A stretch of 64,000 nt of DNA from Tillus elongatus (GCA_964006375.1 OZ023267.1:14294846-14358845); one strand, 5' to 3'. Shown: positions 12,110 to 22,289, numbered from the stretch's first letter. Numbers and translations: made by a program. Notes: a model not told the origin generated them from the letters alone.

Positions 12110-13300
12110 GGGTTTTAATCGGCACACCAATGGCAGTCGCAAAAGTTCAGACTTTTTGTGTTGTCCGCTATCTTCCTGGGTGCTATTTTACCTATTTCCT
12201 GTGGTGGTAGAGTCAGCGCTCCAAGGTATTTGAACCTTTTGCAGAGCTAAGCCATGCAGTCGCATAGCAAGTGTTCTGTTGTTTCTGCTACTTCAGTGCA
12301 GTATCTGCATTTTCCACTGTCTGCCTTGCCCATCTCCATAAGGTGATACCTTACTGGGAAGTGTCCTGTGAGAAGTCCCGTGATTATTCTCAAATCGTTC
12401 CTGTTCATTTAATTCAGACTTCTGTTGATATGGTTATGAACCGTTTTGACTGCCTTAAGCCTGGGGTTTTCCTCCAGTATGGCAGCATTTGGTTCTTCTC
12501 CTAAGTATCAAGTTCGTTTCCGGCGTGGCTTTCTGTTAGTCCAAATAGGGCTCTGGACCATAGAATTGTGTTGTTGCTACCCTTTTTGTAAGGCTATCTG
12601 CTTCCTCGTTTCCTTCGATATCTTGATGCCCTGGTATACACATCAAAGCTACTTTGTCCGAAAACAGTTGCTTCAAGGATATCTTGGATTTCCAGGTTAG
12701 TTTAGACTCGTTTTTAAAAGAGGCCAGTCTTTAGTACCGCCTGACCGTCTGACAAGATGTAGATCTCTCAATTTCTGAGTCTTCTTTGTACGCGCTCCTG
12801 TACGCAGAGATTTATATCAAGCATTTCTGCTTGGAAAATGGTGGATGTTTTTCCTAGGGACTTAGCGAGTGTAAAGTTCTGTCCTGTTATTCCCAGCCCT
12901 ACTCCCTCCATTTGTTTAGAACCGTCTGTATACCATACAACTGAGTTATTTGTCAGGCTTGCACTGTCTTTGCCGCATGTTTGGCGGTCGTTTATGACCA
13001 CGTCGAATTGAATTATAATGTCCAGTTTGGTTGGCATTTGGTCGGTTGGGTTAGCGAGTGGCTCCAGTGGAATGATTTCCAGGATTTTCAAGTGGCCAAC
13101 CAAGTCGCCTGGTTTGATTTTGTCCACTTGGAATAGTCTTGAGGCAATTAGTGTCTTCACGCATATGTGAAGTAGAGCAAGATTCAGCATTGCCTCTATT
13201 GCTAGTAGAGTAAAACAACAGGTAAGATTGATGAGTATCGATCGACCGACAGCAAATCCTAAAACTTCTAAAAGCACTTTTAATTTTTGCATAGAACATA
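12110..13300 (-). pseudogene. LINE RNase H-containing C-terminal remnant
   Basis: On the minus strand an open stretch (13292-12768) contains VVWYTDGSKQMEGVGLGI and IFQAEMLDINLCVQERV. These are the first Asp and the Glu motif of an RNase H domain as found in I/Loa/R1-related LINEs. After a stop, the next motif reads ILSDGQAVLK where SDSQAAL is usual. Downstream text in shifted frames continues the typical post-RNase H region. It is a decayed 5'-truncated copy arranged tail-to-tail with the R1 fragment. Confidence 0.75.
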
Positions 13301-13855
13301 AGAAATTCGTTTACTTTTATAAACCAATCATTAAATTTGATGGACCCGCATCATTTTTATGGTTACTTATTATACACAACTCATAAATAAAAGGTCACAG
13401 CTAATAAAGCGTTGCCTGGCTAGTAATTACATCTCTTTAATTGATTATTAAAATATTCAGATAATATTATGTCTGAAACTAAAAGAATTATTATAGAAAG
13501 ATTTGTTTGCACAACTTCGAATAAATTATTACCTATACAAAATAAAGCCATTACAATTCCAGACATTGCTAATTATTACGAACAATTATTATTACCTTTG
13601 CGTTTTAATTGATTTTCATCGCAATAAATCAATTTAGAGTTTGTGGACTTTTTAACCCTGAGTGTATCTATAAGAATTCCTTAGTTACATGTTAATAGAT
13701 TTAAACAAATAGTTTTTTGCTATAATAAAACATATTTATAGAAACGCACTGTTAAATTGAAAAGGCAATTGACTGAGTTATTGCTATTTTATTTTCTTTG
13801 TGTTTATCTGATATTGAAATCCCTAAGGTAGAAAAAAACGAAGTGAAAATTTAAA
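13301..13855. other. No recognised feature; one 47-codon ORF
   Basis: AT-rich. A short ORF on the plus strand at 13469-13612 starts MSETKRIIIERF and has no recognisable domain. It is probably fortuitous. Confidence 0.3.
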
Positions 13856-13886
13856 AATTTTGGGACGCAGCAAGTGCCTTATAAAC
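13856..13886 (-). repeat. Solo TAC right terminus
   Basis: Only TTTGGGACGCAGCAAGTGCC with TTATAA is preserved, with no arm beside it. It may be a severely truncated copy. Confidence 0.5.
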
Positions 13887-14247
13887 TAGGCGTCAATGAG
13901 GAATTTGCACATCTTTTTATTCTCCTCTTATTTAATTCCCCACATTGTATAAAATCAATTGCCATATAAAATTTAAATTTTTAACTAATAGTTTTCCCGT
14001 AAAAGAACATAGAAAATCAAAATAATTGTCTCCGCGCCAAAACGCAGCCGTAAACAAAGACGGCCTACTGTGACGTCACGATCCGGTATCGGCCAAAGGA
14101 GTCTCGCTTACTCACACGGAGATCCTCATCTCACCATTAGTGTTTATGCGACTTACGTGTGCCGGATAGTTATTGTTATCAATTTATATTATTGTTAATA
14201 TCTATATAATCGTATTAATTATTTCAAAAACTGCACAGTCTTATAGT

Positions 14248-14385
14248 ATGGTTACAGAAGTTGGATTTGCCCAAGTACAATCTTATAATTTACCAAAAAT
14301 TTATGTACTTACTAGCAATGTTTGCGTTTTTAGGAAACAACCAGAATTTCATGGGTGCTGAGCTAAAAGGAATGAAAGCTGGGAG
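14248..14385 (+). pseudogene. First exon of a repeated insect protein, frameshifted
   Basis: From the ATG at 14248 the reading is MVTEVGFAQVQSYNLPKI. After a one-base shift it continues FMYLLAMFAFLGNNQNFMGA and ELKGMKAG. I recall a similar opening (GF-DV-SY-LPK, then a SAEL-G-KA segment) in multicopy insect proteins that carry SWIM or YqaJ-like exonuclease domains downstream. The exon ends at a good splice donor, GGGAG|GTATGT. The shift suggests a pseudogene, or else my boundary is wrong. The downstream exons are not in the element. Confidence 0.4.
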
Positions 14386-14504
14386 GTATGTGTCTGATAT
14401 GAACTTTATTTTATCCTTTAAATACCTTTGTTGGATTTTATGTAGTAATTTCTTATAAAATATAATGTAAATAAAAGCGTAACCTCAAAATGTTTTCCAC
14501 TCAC

Positions 14505-14710
14505 ATAATATACAAGAAAAATATACACCATTTCTTCCTGATTTTCTCATCCTTGGGTACATTAAAGAATAATTTGTTGGGGGTAGTTATTGTTATGTAA
14601 GTACATTTGGGCACTATCCAGAACTTAAAATATTTATGTCCAGGCACTGTTATGTCTTTCGCATTCTCGTATTGTGATTCTGAATCTGCTGCCATCACAC
14701 AGTCACGCAC
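14505..14710 (-). pseudogene. THAP-like zinc-finger first exon
   Basis: On the minus strand the translation includes VPKCTYITITTPNKLFFNVP followed by KDEKIRKKW. This is the N-terminal part of a THAP-like C2CH finger: Cys, then the P-K-FF-VP-D---R--W core. The frame is open from an ATG at 14710 (another Met follows at 14695). It runs to a donor-like GTGAGT at 14504-14499, with a second possible donor, GTGTAT, just after KKW. The second Cys and the remaining Cys/His ligands would lie on a following exon, which I do not see. It converges on the exon at 14248-14385. Confidence 0.5.
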
Positions 14711-14886
14711 TAAACTAGATTAAACACGACTTACAACCTTTGAACCTATTTTATACACTAAACACCAAAACTACTTAAAATTATGATAAAACTGCTCGGA
14801 GTTCGACGCAAACACAAACGAAAACAAGACAACGTTAAATGGTGATGCCCGCGTAAAACACAGATGTACCGGATCGTGACGTCACA

Positions 14887-15283
14887 AACCTTTTCACCAA
14901 TCAGATCGCGTATTCGCCCACCCTGTCTTTTTGAATTATATTCAATATTTCAATAATTAATTACTAATTAGTGGTTCACTTTAAGGGGGGTTTACTTGTA
15001 GACATATATTTTTAGAGTATTTTGCTGTACTTTAAATACGTTTTTCATCAAAAGTAAATTATATGCAACTTCCTCATTGAACACCTTAAATTTTGGATGC
15101 TGTTCACCGAATCTGCTCTAATTTTCACAGGTTGACAGATGTTTCCTGGGGATTCTGATTGGGAGACAATAACAAAATTCTCAGTCAGGTGGTACAAGAT
15201 ACAGGATGGAATATAAGTAGACGCTTTTTCAGCAACATGTTAAACGATATCCACTGGTCTACGAGGATAGCTATGTATATGTG
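14887..15283. other. No recognisable feature
   Basis: AT-rich sequence between the CRE-bounded element and the tandem array. No coding pattern is visible. Confidence 0.45.
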
Positions 15284-15990
15284 TTATGCAGTTAAGAAAT
15301 ATACCTTGATACCTCGGGACGTTTTCGAGATTTTATTAATATCAGCAGCCCACTACGTTTTTATAATGAATTTTGTATTTTGCGTCAAATCCAGCCTAAG
15401 TGAACCCCGTTGGTCGATGAGACAGATTATGTTCGCCTTGGGTATTCAGTGCTGACGAATATCTGTATGCCCGGAACGTTTTTTGAGATTTTTTTGATAT
15501 CGCGTTCCACTACGTTGCTGTCATCAATTTTGTTTTTGAGGTTAAATTTTACTCTTAACTACATTCTTTTTTCCGTAAACGCGTACTTCAGTAGTCAAGG
15601 CGTTGGGTTAGGTGAATTTTTGGTATGCAATTCCGAAGAATGCTTTAATAGCACGGGGCATTTTCGAGATTTTATTAGTATCGCCGCCCACTACGTTTAT
15701 ATCATTATTTTTTTATCATTGGTTGACGGAGAGGTTTACGTTCATTTTTGTTATGCCCTTCTGAAGAATATTTCTATGCCTCGTAGCATTTTTGAGATTT
15801 TGTTGACAAACCATTCGATTACGTTGCTGTCAGCAAATGTATCTCCTAGCTTTCTCGCAAAACGCGCATCTCAATAGTAACGAATTTGAGTTAGGTGAAT
15901 TTTGGGTATTCAGTTGAGAAATCTTCAATACTTCGGGACATTTCTGAGATTTTGTTGATATCGTAGGTTGATATTATTAATTTTGTTTCT
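15284..15990 (+). repeat. Degenerate tandem array, five units
   Basis: Five units share the order GTATTCAGTT-GAAATATT, CTATGCCTCGGGAC, TTTTCGAGATTTTATT, GATATCGC and CCACTACGTTGCTGTCA. The word GAGATTTT recurs at 15327, 15485, 15666, 15794 and 15946, so spacing is irregular (158, 181, 128 and 152). Two units fall in one 155-codon open frame (15410-15877), which looks incidental. No similar sequence was found elsewhere in the window. Confidence 0.7.
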
Positions 15991-16109
15991 TAGTAGTAAA
16001 ACTAATATTTTAGTAGCGAAATTTTTATTTTATTCGTGACACAAAACATGACTAACACATAGATAAATGAATGATGAAATAACGCCACAGTTCTCAAAGA
16101 ACGTAAAAA

Positions 16110-16600
16110 TCAGTATCTTGTAGGTCCACCACGATTGCTGATCAGATCTGCCACTCGTCTGGGCATGCTATCCACCAATTTTCTCAACAAATCTTGGAGA
16201 GTAGCTTCCCACCCTTGCCGAATCGCAGTACCCAGCACATTCAACTCACGAAAACATCTCTCTCGATCACCTAATCTTAATTTGAGGCTACTCCATACAT
16301 GCTCAATCCGATTCATATCAGGTGTGCTGGCAGGTCATTCCGTTATCTCTATATTGTTCACCCTAAGCATATCCGTAACAATTTCTGCTCGAAGAGGAAG
16401 AGTATTATCATCGACCAAGATAAAATCGTTAGCGAAATTAATGGCATAGGGGATGACAACCCCTCTCGCACACCAATCTCGATACCTTTCTGCATTCATA
16501 TTTTCCCTCACCAAGATTACTGAGTCAGTTCTCCCATTCCGACTTATACCACCACATACTACAACATATGTGCATGTAAAACATAAGTTAGTGCAAGGTG
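16110..16600 (-). pseudogene. Tc1-type transposase, C-terminal half
   Basis: The minus-strand translation gives VVCGGISRNGRTD near 16560, then FILVDDNTLPLRAEIV, where Tc1 proteins have the second catalytic Asp in a DNA-PH context. Next come PASTPDMNRIEHVWSSL, with the terminal Asp/Glu region (SPDLNPIEHVW in the family), and PRRVADLISNRGGPTRY at the carboxyl end. A stop separates the two halves, and PH of DNARPH has become PL. The N-terminal DNA-binding half is absent; the sequence upstream of 16600 is unrelated. It is an inactive remnant. Confidence 0.85.
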
Positions 16601-16616
16601 GGTCCCCAAACATCTT

Positions 16617-16877
16617 TCAGCAGTTCAGCGCCAGCATAGTGTTGAATGTTCCCGATCCTTTTTGAACCTCTGTGGAGAATACCCTGTGGACGTGTTGAAG
16701 ACACTTGTCACAGGGGGTGAAACTACTGTTCTTTACTACGACTCTTTGTGCAGATTGGAGTCGATGACATGGAGGCGTAAAGGAGAAGCACCACCAAGAA
16801 TGTTCAAGGTCTGTCAGTCGACCAGAAAAATAATGGCTACGAGCTTTTAAGAGTGTGAGGGTATTCTTCTTATGCAC
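16617..16877 (-). other. Open frame of 86 codons, unrecognised
   Basis: The frame encodes a Cys/His-bearing stretch (WWCFSFTPPCHRLQ, FTPCDKCLQHVHRVF) and stays open upstream toward the GC-rich patch at 16940. It lies directly 5' of the Tc1 remnant on the same strand but is not part of any Tc1 protein I know. It could be part of another element; function unknown. Confidence 0.3.
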
Positions 16878-16939
16878 TTTAAATAACGCATCACCACAAT
16901 CAATGGAAGTTGGTATAGATGGAGAGTTCTGGCACCATC

Positions 16940-17195
16940 ACCTTACACCACAAGCCACTGCGCCGGCACGCACCGCCGGAGCGCCGTCATAGTGACGTCA
17001 TTGGACGGGGAGCCAATAGGGGGTTGACCTGGGGTGACGCCATCGAAGATGGCGTCGAAGATGGCCGACCGGAAGTGAGAAACGTGAGGAATTTACATTT
17101 TTAAGCGACAGGTAGCACCACCTGTTACTGCCACTGCCATTTTAATTTTTGGTGGAGTGACGTGTGTAAATATGGCGGTTTGCGCATGCGCAAAC
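16940..17195. promoter_or_regulatory. GC-rich patch with clustered promoter-type motifs
   Basis: Within 250 bases there are a CRE TGACGTCA at 16993-17000, CCAAT at 17013-17017, two AAGATGGC words (YY1-like) at about 17046 and 17059, CCGGAAGTG (ETS-like) at 17069-17077, and TGCGCATGCGCA (NRF-1-like palindrome) at 17181-17192. Base composition is clearly richer in G+C than the surroundings. The motifs are typical of housekeeping promoters. No gene can be assigned on either side, so this may be a captured or orphan promoter. Confidence 0.45.
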
Positions 17196-17264
17196 CCAAC
17201 TTTGTTATTAGTAGGCGTAGAGGTGTAGTGTTTGGTATCAGGTTACTCGTCGTTACGAGTAGAA

Positions 17265-17940
17265 TGCAAATCTAAATCTAGATCTAGTTATTAGCCTTGG
17301 CGAGTAGAATACAAAGGACGGCAGGGACTGCGCCTTCGTGGCCAAGACCGAGACCACGATCCCGATCGCGACTCTAGATCTAGATCTTGATCTAATCTAG
17401 GATTAAGATTTAGAATATGGCTCTGAATATGTAGAGAGGTAGACACAACTAATCCCCGGTTCTTAGAACCAGATCTCAGAATTACGATCAGAATCCAGAT
17501 ATCTAGAGATCGATCTAGATCTTTACTAGATATAATGGTGACATACATACCTGTGCTTCATGTCCTACAACACCCTCATACAACACCTCTAAAGACTAAA
17601 TAAGAGGCAAACACTCACTAATAGCCAACTAATATTTTTAAACTCATATGTATCAAGCATTTGATTATCTATTAGATCTCTTAAGTATTTTCCTTTCATG
17701 AGCTGCTGTCTCAACAGTTGGAGACTGATGAACACACTATTTTGTAATCTTAGGAGTAATTTAGATTTGCTAGAAGGAGACAAACGACTTAAGGATAAAG
17801 ATCGTTAGAGAGATATATTAGATGGAGCGCGAGCTAGTGGTTAGAAGGATTTATTGAGAGGTAGACACAACTAATCCCCCGGTTCGTAGAACCAGATCTT
17901 AGAATCAGGAATCCCTATCTAGATATAGATCCCCATAATG
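17265..17940. repeat. AGATCT-rich tract with a 43-base duplication
   Basis: 17265-17530 is dense in TCTAGATCTAGATCT-type words and near-palindromic hexamers. GAGAGGTAGACACAACTAAT followed by CCCCGGTTCTTAGAACCAGATCT occurs near 17428 and again near 17853 with few differences. Between them is ordinary AT-rich DNA. No protein is indicated. Confidence 0.6.
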
Positions 17941-17954
17941 ATGACTCCTGCATA

Positions 17955-18300
17955 AATTACGACAAAATGTTCGGGAGAAATGACGTGGGAAACTGACCAG
18001 AGGCGTGCGTTTGCTCCATGACGATCCACTCGTGCACACTGCTGAAATGGCATAAGCCGCAATTCGTGACTGCCATTTCAAACAAATTTATCACACTCCG
18101 TATACTCCAGATATATGGCTCCTAGTGACTACTATTTGGAAATTTAAAAAAGGACCTTCGCGGACGCTATTTCAGTGACGACGAAGAGGTGAAAGCTGCA
18201 GTTAGGGCTGATTTTGAGGACAAACCGAATGAATGTTTTAGGGGTATCGAATTGTTGCTGAAGCGATGTAATTAGTAAGTGCATTGATCTTATAAGTGAC
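17955..18300 (+). pseudogene. mariner transposase, C-terminal remnant
   Basis: Across frames the text reads GVRLLHDDPLVHTAEMA, then YSRYMAPSDYYLFGNLKKDL and RGRYFSDDEEVKAAVR. This matches mariner HDNAPVHTA (second Asp), the SPDLAPSDYHLF signature (third Asp) and the C-terminal LKK-L-GK-F-SDEEVK region. Asn-Ala of HDNAP has become Asp-Pro. Frame changes and a stop after LLLKRCN end it. The N-terminal helix-turn-helix domains are gone. Confidence 0.8.
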
Positions 18301-19095
18301 TATTGAAAAATAAAATTTAATTGTGAGTCTACGCCGTTTCTTTCAGAGTCAGACCGAGGAATTTTGGCGCCTACCTCGTATCTCTTAGAGAAGAGTGAAT
18401 ACAATGTGGGTATTTTAAAATTAATTTAATATATCTAGGGCGTATGCAAATGAGTAATAAGATGCGATTAACATAGTTTATGTTTTGCTCTACAAATGGA
18501 AACAGAAGTCGTCTCCCCACTTTATCAAATCAATAAACTACGCACCCTAAAGTCCTAAATAGGGATAATGGCAGTAACACACATTCAGACACAGAAGCAT
18601 GGCGCGCCACAACAGCGAGGTTCAACCAGGTCACGGCCATTTAGTTCAGAGAACAACGTGTTGGCTGTTCTGTTTATTAGCGAACGAAATTCCATTAGAC
18701 ACCATTTGCTCTGCTGCCACAGATTGTTAGAAGCGGTTATAGGCCACACCGTGGACAATTAATTGTAATTCAATTGTCCACGGACAGGATAGAAAACAAT
18801 AGCAGCTTTAGACTTCACCTTATCTTTTATACAAACGATAGCATCATGAAGACCTTGAAGATAGGCTACAGCTAGATTAATGTTAATGTTTATAAAGTTA
18901 ATTTAGGTTTGTTATATCTGCTAAATAAATTTATATGAATTTCGAAACTATGTGATTAGAAAAATGTGGGCTGAAATATGTAACATTAGGTAAAGCGGAC
19001 GGTTATACTATTTTGTTAAACAGGAAAGCTTCTTCAGAGGCACATACCTAGTAAACAGGTGCAAGCATGTGGTTATGCAAGACAAGTGGACAAAG
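18301..19095. other. No gene; one short hairpin
   Basis: The only structure seen is CCGTGGACAATTA at 18748-18760 mirrored by CAATTGTCCACGG, an approximately 12-bp stem. The rest is AT-rich sequence without family match. Confidence 0.45.
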
Positions 19096-19099
19096 GTTT

Positions 19100-19330
19100 A
19101 TTACTCAATAACGCTCCAACATAAAATTATTTGATCCATTATTATCTACAAGACAAAACGTATGGTACCAACATGATGGCGCCCCTGCATATAATGGGGT
19201 ACTACTAAAATACATATTTTTTAAACTTGCCTAGCAATGGATGACCCATATTGTGACCTGCCCTGTCGTTGTTCTTGAATTCATTTGTGTGAAATTTTTA
19301 AAAGTTATGTCGCGGCTAGTTCATTATTCT
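19100..19330 (+). pseudogene. IS630/mariner-type transposase fragment
   Basis: One frame gives NVWYQHDGAPAYNGVLLKYI, then QWMTHIVTCPVVVLEF. QHDGAPAH is the second-Asp motif of a mariner-related family common in insects, and the following text parallels its RWIGRGGPV-WPPRSPDL region in corrupted form. No terminal Asp motif is preserved. It lies just upstream of a MITE with mariner-like ends (19386-19655). Confidence 0.55.
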
Positions 19331-19385
19331 AACGAATTTTCATGTTTCTTTGAAATTAAAAAAACTTTATTTTATATCCAATATT

Positions 19386-19655
19386 ACAGGGCTATATATA
19401 GGGTAATTGATTAGCACGATAAAGTCCAGTATATTCTATGTCTTTTGGCGTGTCAAAGTAAAAATTGGGGAGATCGTAGGAAGCATTATATGATATAACT
19501 GTACTGGCACGGCGTTACGGAACATCCTGTAGCATTGTAACTAAATTTAAAGTATAAAGCTTAATGCTTCCTACGATCTCTCCAATTTTTAGTTTGATAC
19601 GTCAAAAGACATAGAATCTACTGGACTTTATCGTACTAATCAATCACCCTGTATA
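19386..19655. mobile_element. mariner-type MITE, ~95-bp terminal inverted repeats
   Basis: The left arm (19386-19490) and the right arm (19560-19655) are near-identical inverted copies. Shared blocks are GATAAAGTCCAGTA, ATTCTATGTCTTTTG and GAGATCGTAGGAAGCATTA. The right end reads CACCCTGTATATA, that is ACAGGGTG with TA outside. The left end carries a 10-base insertion after ACAGGG. The 70-bp centre is non-coding. TA target and ACAGGG ends fit Tc1/mariner mobilisation. Confidence 0.85.
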
Positions 19656-19658
19656 TAA

Positions 19659-19895
19659 GAACACCTGGAGAACCCAAATCACCACAACACATCTTAAAAA
19701 CTCACCAAGTGAAGATTGGAACCTGCGATGAGCACTGATAAGCACACTTGGAGAACCCAAATCGCCACAACACATTTTAAAAAACCTGACGATGTTTCAC
19801 TAACCAAGTTAGCGTCATCAGAGGATGCAAATTCTTGTGGTGTAGATTTGGGTCCTCCAAGTGTACTTATCAGTGGCTCTCACAGGTTACAATCT
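19659..19895. repeat. Direct and inverted repeats around CACTTGGAGAACCCAAAT
   Basis: CCTGGAGAACCCAAATCACC with ACAACACATCTTAAAAA at 19665-19702 is repeated at 19750-19787. GCACTGATAAGCACACTTGG and what follows is mirrored at about 19845-19891 (TTTGGGTCCTCCAAGTGTAC then TTATCAGTG). This looks like a small foldback element or a partly duplicated MITE. Confidence 0.65.
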
Positions 19896-20184
19896 GCACT
19901 TAGTAAGGCTATATATGGGCTATACATGTACAGCGATAGTAAAAGTCAGTATGCGACTCTTTTAAAATATTCTCTGCATAGTGTTCTTAAGCGTAATTGT
20001 AGCATGATTCTCACTATTTGCGCCTGGACAACAAATAATCCATCCAGGCGGGACCACCAAATTAAAACATAATTCAATACTTAAGGACCAAGTGAACATA
20101 TGCGTGGTCAGCAAGTGAATTCTGTGGCACATGGATCGTCATATAGTACATTTAAAATGTGGCTGAATTAATATTTTTAGCCAG

Positions 20185-20515
20185 GGGGATCAAGATGACA
20201 TTGTGAATCAAGTTTTTTATCGATTTAAAGTCCTAGAAATCTAAGTTGTTCAACTTGCTCTAACGAATTTCACACTTCCATACAACGACGATTCATCACT
20301 GTTGCCACAAACAATAGAGTTCAGCATTAAATCTTAGCTTGTTGTCGGAAAACTTCACCATATGTCACTCACAACTTGCTTACTGTATCTTGAAATTATC
20401 TCCAGTAATCAAATGTATACATTTCATGTCATTGACATAAAAGGGAGACAACAAGAAAGACAGTACTGACCCCTGTGGCAAACCAATATTTGTTGAGAAT
20501 TGCTGGGAATAAAAA
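20185..20515 (-). pseudogene. LINE reverse transcriptase fragment
   Basis: The minus strand reads NIGLPQGSVLS, FLL and YVNDM. This is the RT motif GLPQGSVLSPLLFLLYVNDM with a few substitutions. Farther down, in another frame, LEQVEQLRFLGL and IDKKL match the post-YADD VKFLGV-ID--L segment. The YADD box itself is decayed. It is distinct in sequence from the CR1-like family copies A-F. Confidence 0.6.
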
Positions 20516-20589
20516 TTGTGTATTCTTCCATCAACCACTGCTCGTAGTTCAATCACCTGGCTTCATTCTCCGAGGGAAGACAAACAATG

Positions 20590-21680
20590 TGCCATGTTTC
20601 CTCAAAATAACTTTATTGTCTGAAAATGTACAAAAATTTCCGAAAGTAAACTTAAAGTGTTCCCAAAAAAAACTGGTTTCTTGGTCAACCTTATAGGTTA
20701 ATAGCAAATTGAGCTATTCAGATTTGAAGCAATTAATAAAAATTCGCTACAATAACGCACTTGCTGCGTCCCGAATTTATTTTCTTACAAACATTCATTA
20801 TATTTCGATGGAAAATGCAAAAATGCAATAACATAAGGCGTGTTCCATTAAAAAAAAAAAGAAAAATTGTACCAGCAACGACTTATGGGCCATCCTGTGG
20901 TTGTAGAAATATTTTTAAGGTGTATCTCAAGACACCCTATAATTAATAAATACATTTTTTGGTATCTTGTATAATAACGAATATATTGAGGTTTATTGAT
21001 TTTTTACGAAAATTCGAGAAAAATTATATAGCTAAAACTCTATAGCTAAGACTACTGCCAAAGCATCAGAGAAAGGGTCAATTTTATATGAATTTTCAGG
21101 AAATATTTTAGTAAAATGAAGGGCAATGACGGTTCAAGCTGAAATTATGCACCATTAAACGATAAACTCTATAGCTAAGACTACTGCCAAAGTATCAAAG
21201 GAAGGGTCAATTTTAAATGAATTTTCTGGAAACATTTTAGCAAAATGAAGGGCAATGACGGTTGAAGCTAAGACTTCAGGCTTTGTACAACATTCTTCTT
21301 GAAAGATTTACTTTCCAAAGCTCGTATTAGTTTCAGGTTCTTTGCCTAAATGTTGCCAATTTTGACATTTTAAATCGCGACTTTGACGTTTTGAGGGAAA
21401 CCCCAATTTATTTGTCTTTAAATGCCTATAACTTTTTTGTCTTTCAACTTACAGAGATAAATTTTGGTACGTAATTTACCTACAATGATATAAACCCGCG
21501 AACCAAATTTGGTTTGTTATTTCCGGATATAATTTTTTTTTTTTTAAAGAAAACACAAAATTGAAACTGACATCGGGTATGTGTTCTAGGCGACCTAATT
21601 AGCGGTCATTTGAAGAAATCTTCTCAAAATTCAAAAGTCGGAATCTCCTCATTAGTTATTTTTTTTAAAGAAAATTCACT
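20590..21680 (-). mobile_element. TAC element, long form, minus, without TA tract
   Basis: Reversed body and terminus (CAATAACGCACTTGCTGCGT at about 20752-20771) and then the long-form body are present. A segment of about 115 bases starting CTCTATAGCTAAGACTACTG is tandemly duplicated at 21031-21155 and 21166-21280. At 21560 R connects straight to the left arm AAATTGAAACTGACATCGGG without a TA microsatellite. The copy ends AAAGAAAATTCACTAAAACG. Confidence 0.75.
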
Positions 21681-21725
21681 AAAACGAGGATCACGTTAGC
21701 GAGGCAAGCATTCAATCGACAAAAT

Positions 21726-22281
21726 ACTTGTAAGGCTAGGTGCATTCTCACCACAAGTAGAACCGTAGACCGGTTTCGCCCTAATTAGAACTCGTACGTA
21801 CGACATACTAATTGCAGCGAAAATACACCTATAAAGTAATATGGCTATGGTAGCCAGCCTTCCAACACTAAGTAAGATGTAAGACACGGAGCCCGTGCCG
21901 CCACCTCGTTGCGGAACGAAGTAGTATCTTGTCACGACAGCTCGAAATAACACAAGTGTTAAATATTAGAGACTATACAACCAACTAACAATTTAATAAA
22001 TTGTCAGCCCCGGCCCATTTCTACCCTACTATAGGGACAAACTATGTAAGGCTAGATGCATTCTCACCACAATTAGAACAGTTAGAGCGAAACCGGTCTA
22101 CGGATCTAATTTTGGTGAAGATGCATCTAGCCTTACATACTTTGTCCCTATCTTATGGTAGAAATAGAGCAGGGCTAACAATTTACTAAATTGTTAGTTG
22201 GTTGTATACAGTCTCTATACTTGGTTTCGCAACGAGGTGGCCGCACGTGCTTCCTGTCTTCCATCTCACCTAGTGCGACAA
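21726..22281. mobile_element. Foldback MITE with ~200-bp arms
   Basis: Arms at 21866-22083 and about 22090-22281 are inverted copies. Each carries CCACCTCGTTGCG, ACAACCAACTAACAATTTA, GGGACAAA-TATGTAAGGCTAG and ATGCAT-TTCACCA. The left arm has about 45 extra bases. A further partial copy (21726-21865: AAGGCTAGGTGCATTCTCAC, AGACCGGTTTCGC) precedes it. Related pieces occur at 52735-52844, 54118-54275 and 61233-61275. It is non-coding, and the palindrome could form a long hairpin RNA if transcribed. Confidence 0.8.
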
Positions 22282-22289
22282 AATACTCT

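Larger units (their letters stand above)
14069..14886. mobile_element. Element bounded by 20-bp CRE-containing inverted repeat
   Basis: TGTGACGTCACGATCCGGTA at 14069-14088 is repeated exactly in reverse complement at 14867-14886. Each copy contains the palindromic CRE TGACGTCA. Inside are two first-exon-like segments pointing at one another (14248-14385 plus and 14505-14710 minus). The outer flanks do not continue the inverted similarity. It may be an internally deleted DNA transposon with a promoter at each end, or two neighbouring repeat-derived promoters. This is inference. Confidence 0.5.

Noticed and set aside
12271..12700. Plus-strand frames at 12.3-12.7 kb as genes
   Set aside because: They lie antisense to the LINE RNase H remnant, whose minus-strand motifs explain the region.
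15410..15877. 155-codon frame as a membrane protein
   Set aside because: The hydrophobic translation follows the tandem DNA repeat and the repeats are not kept in frame with one another.
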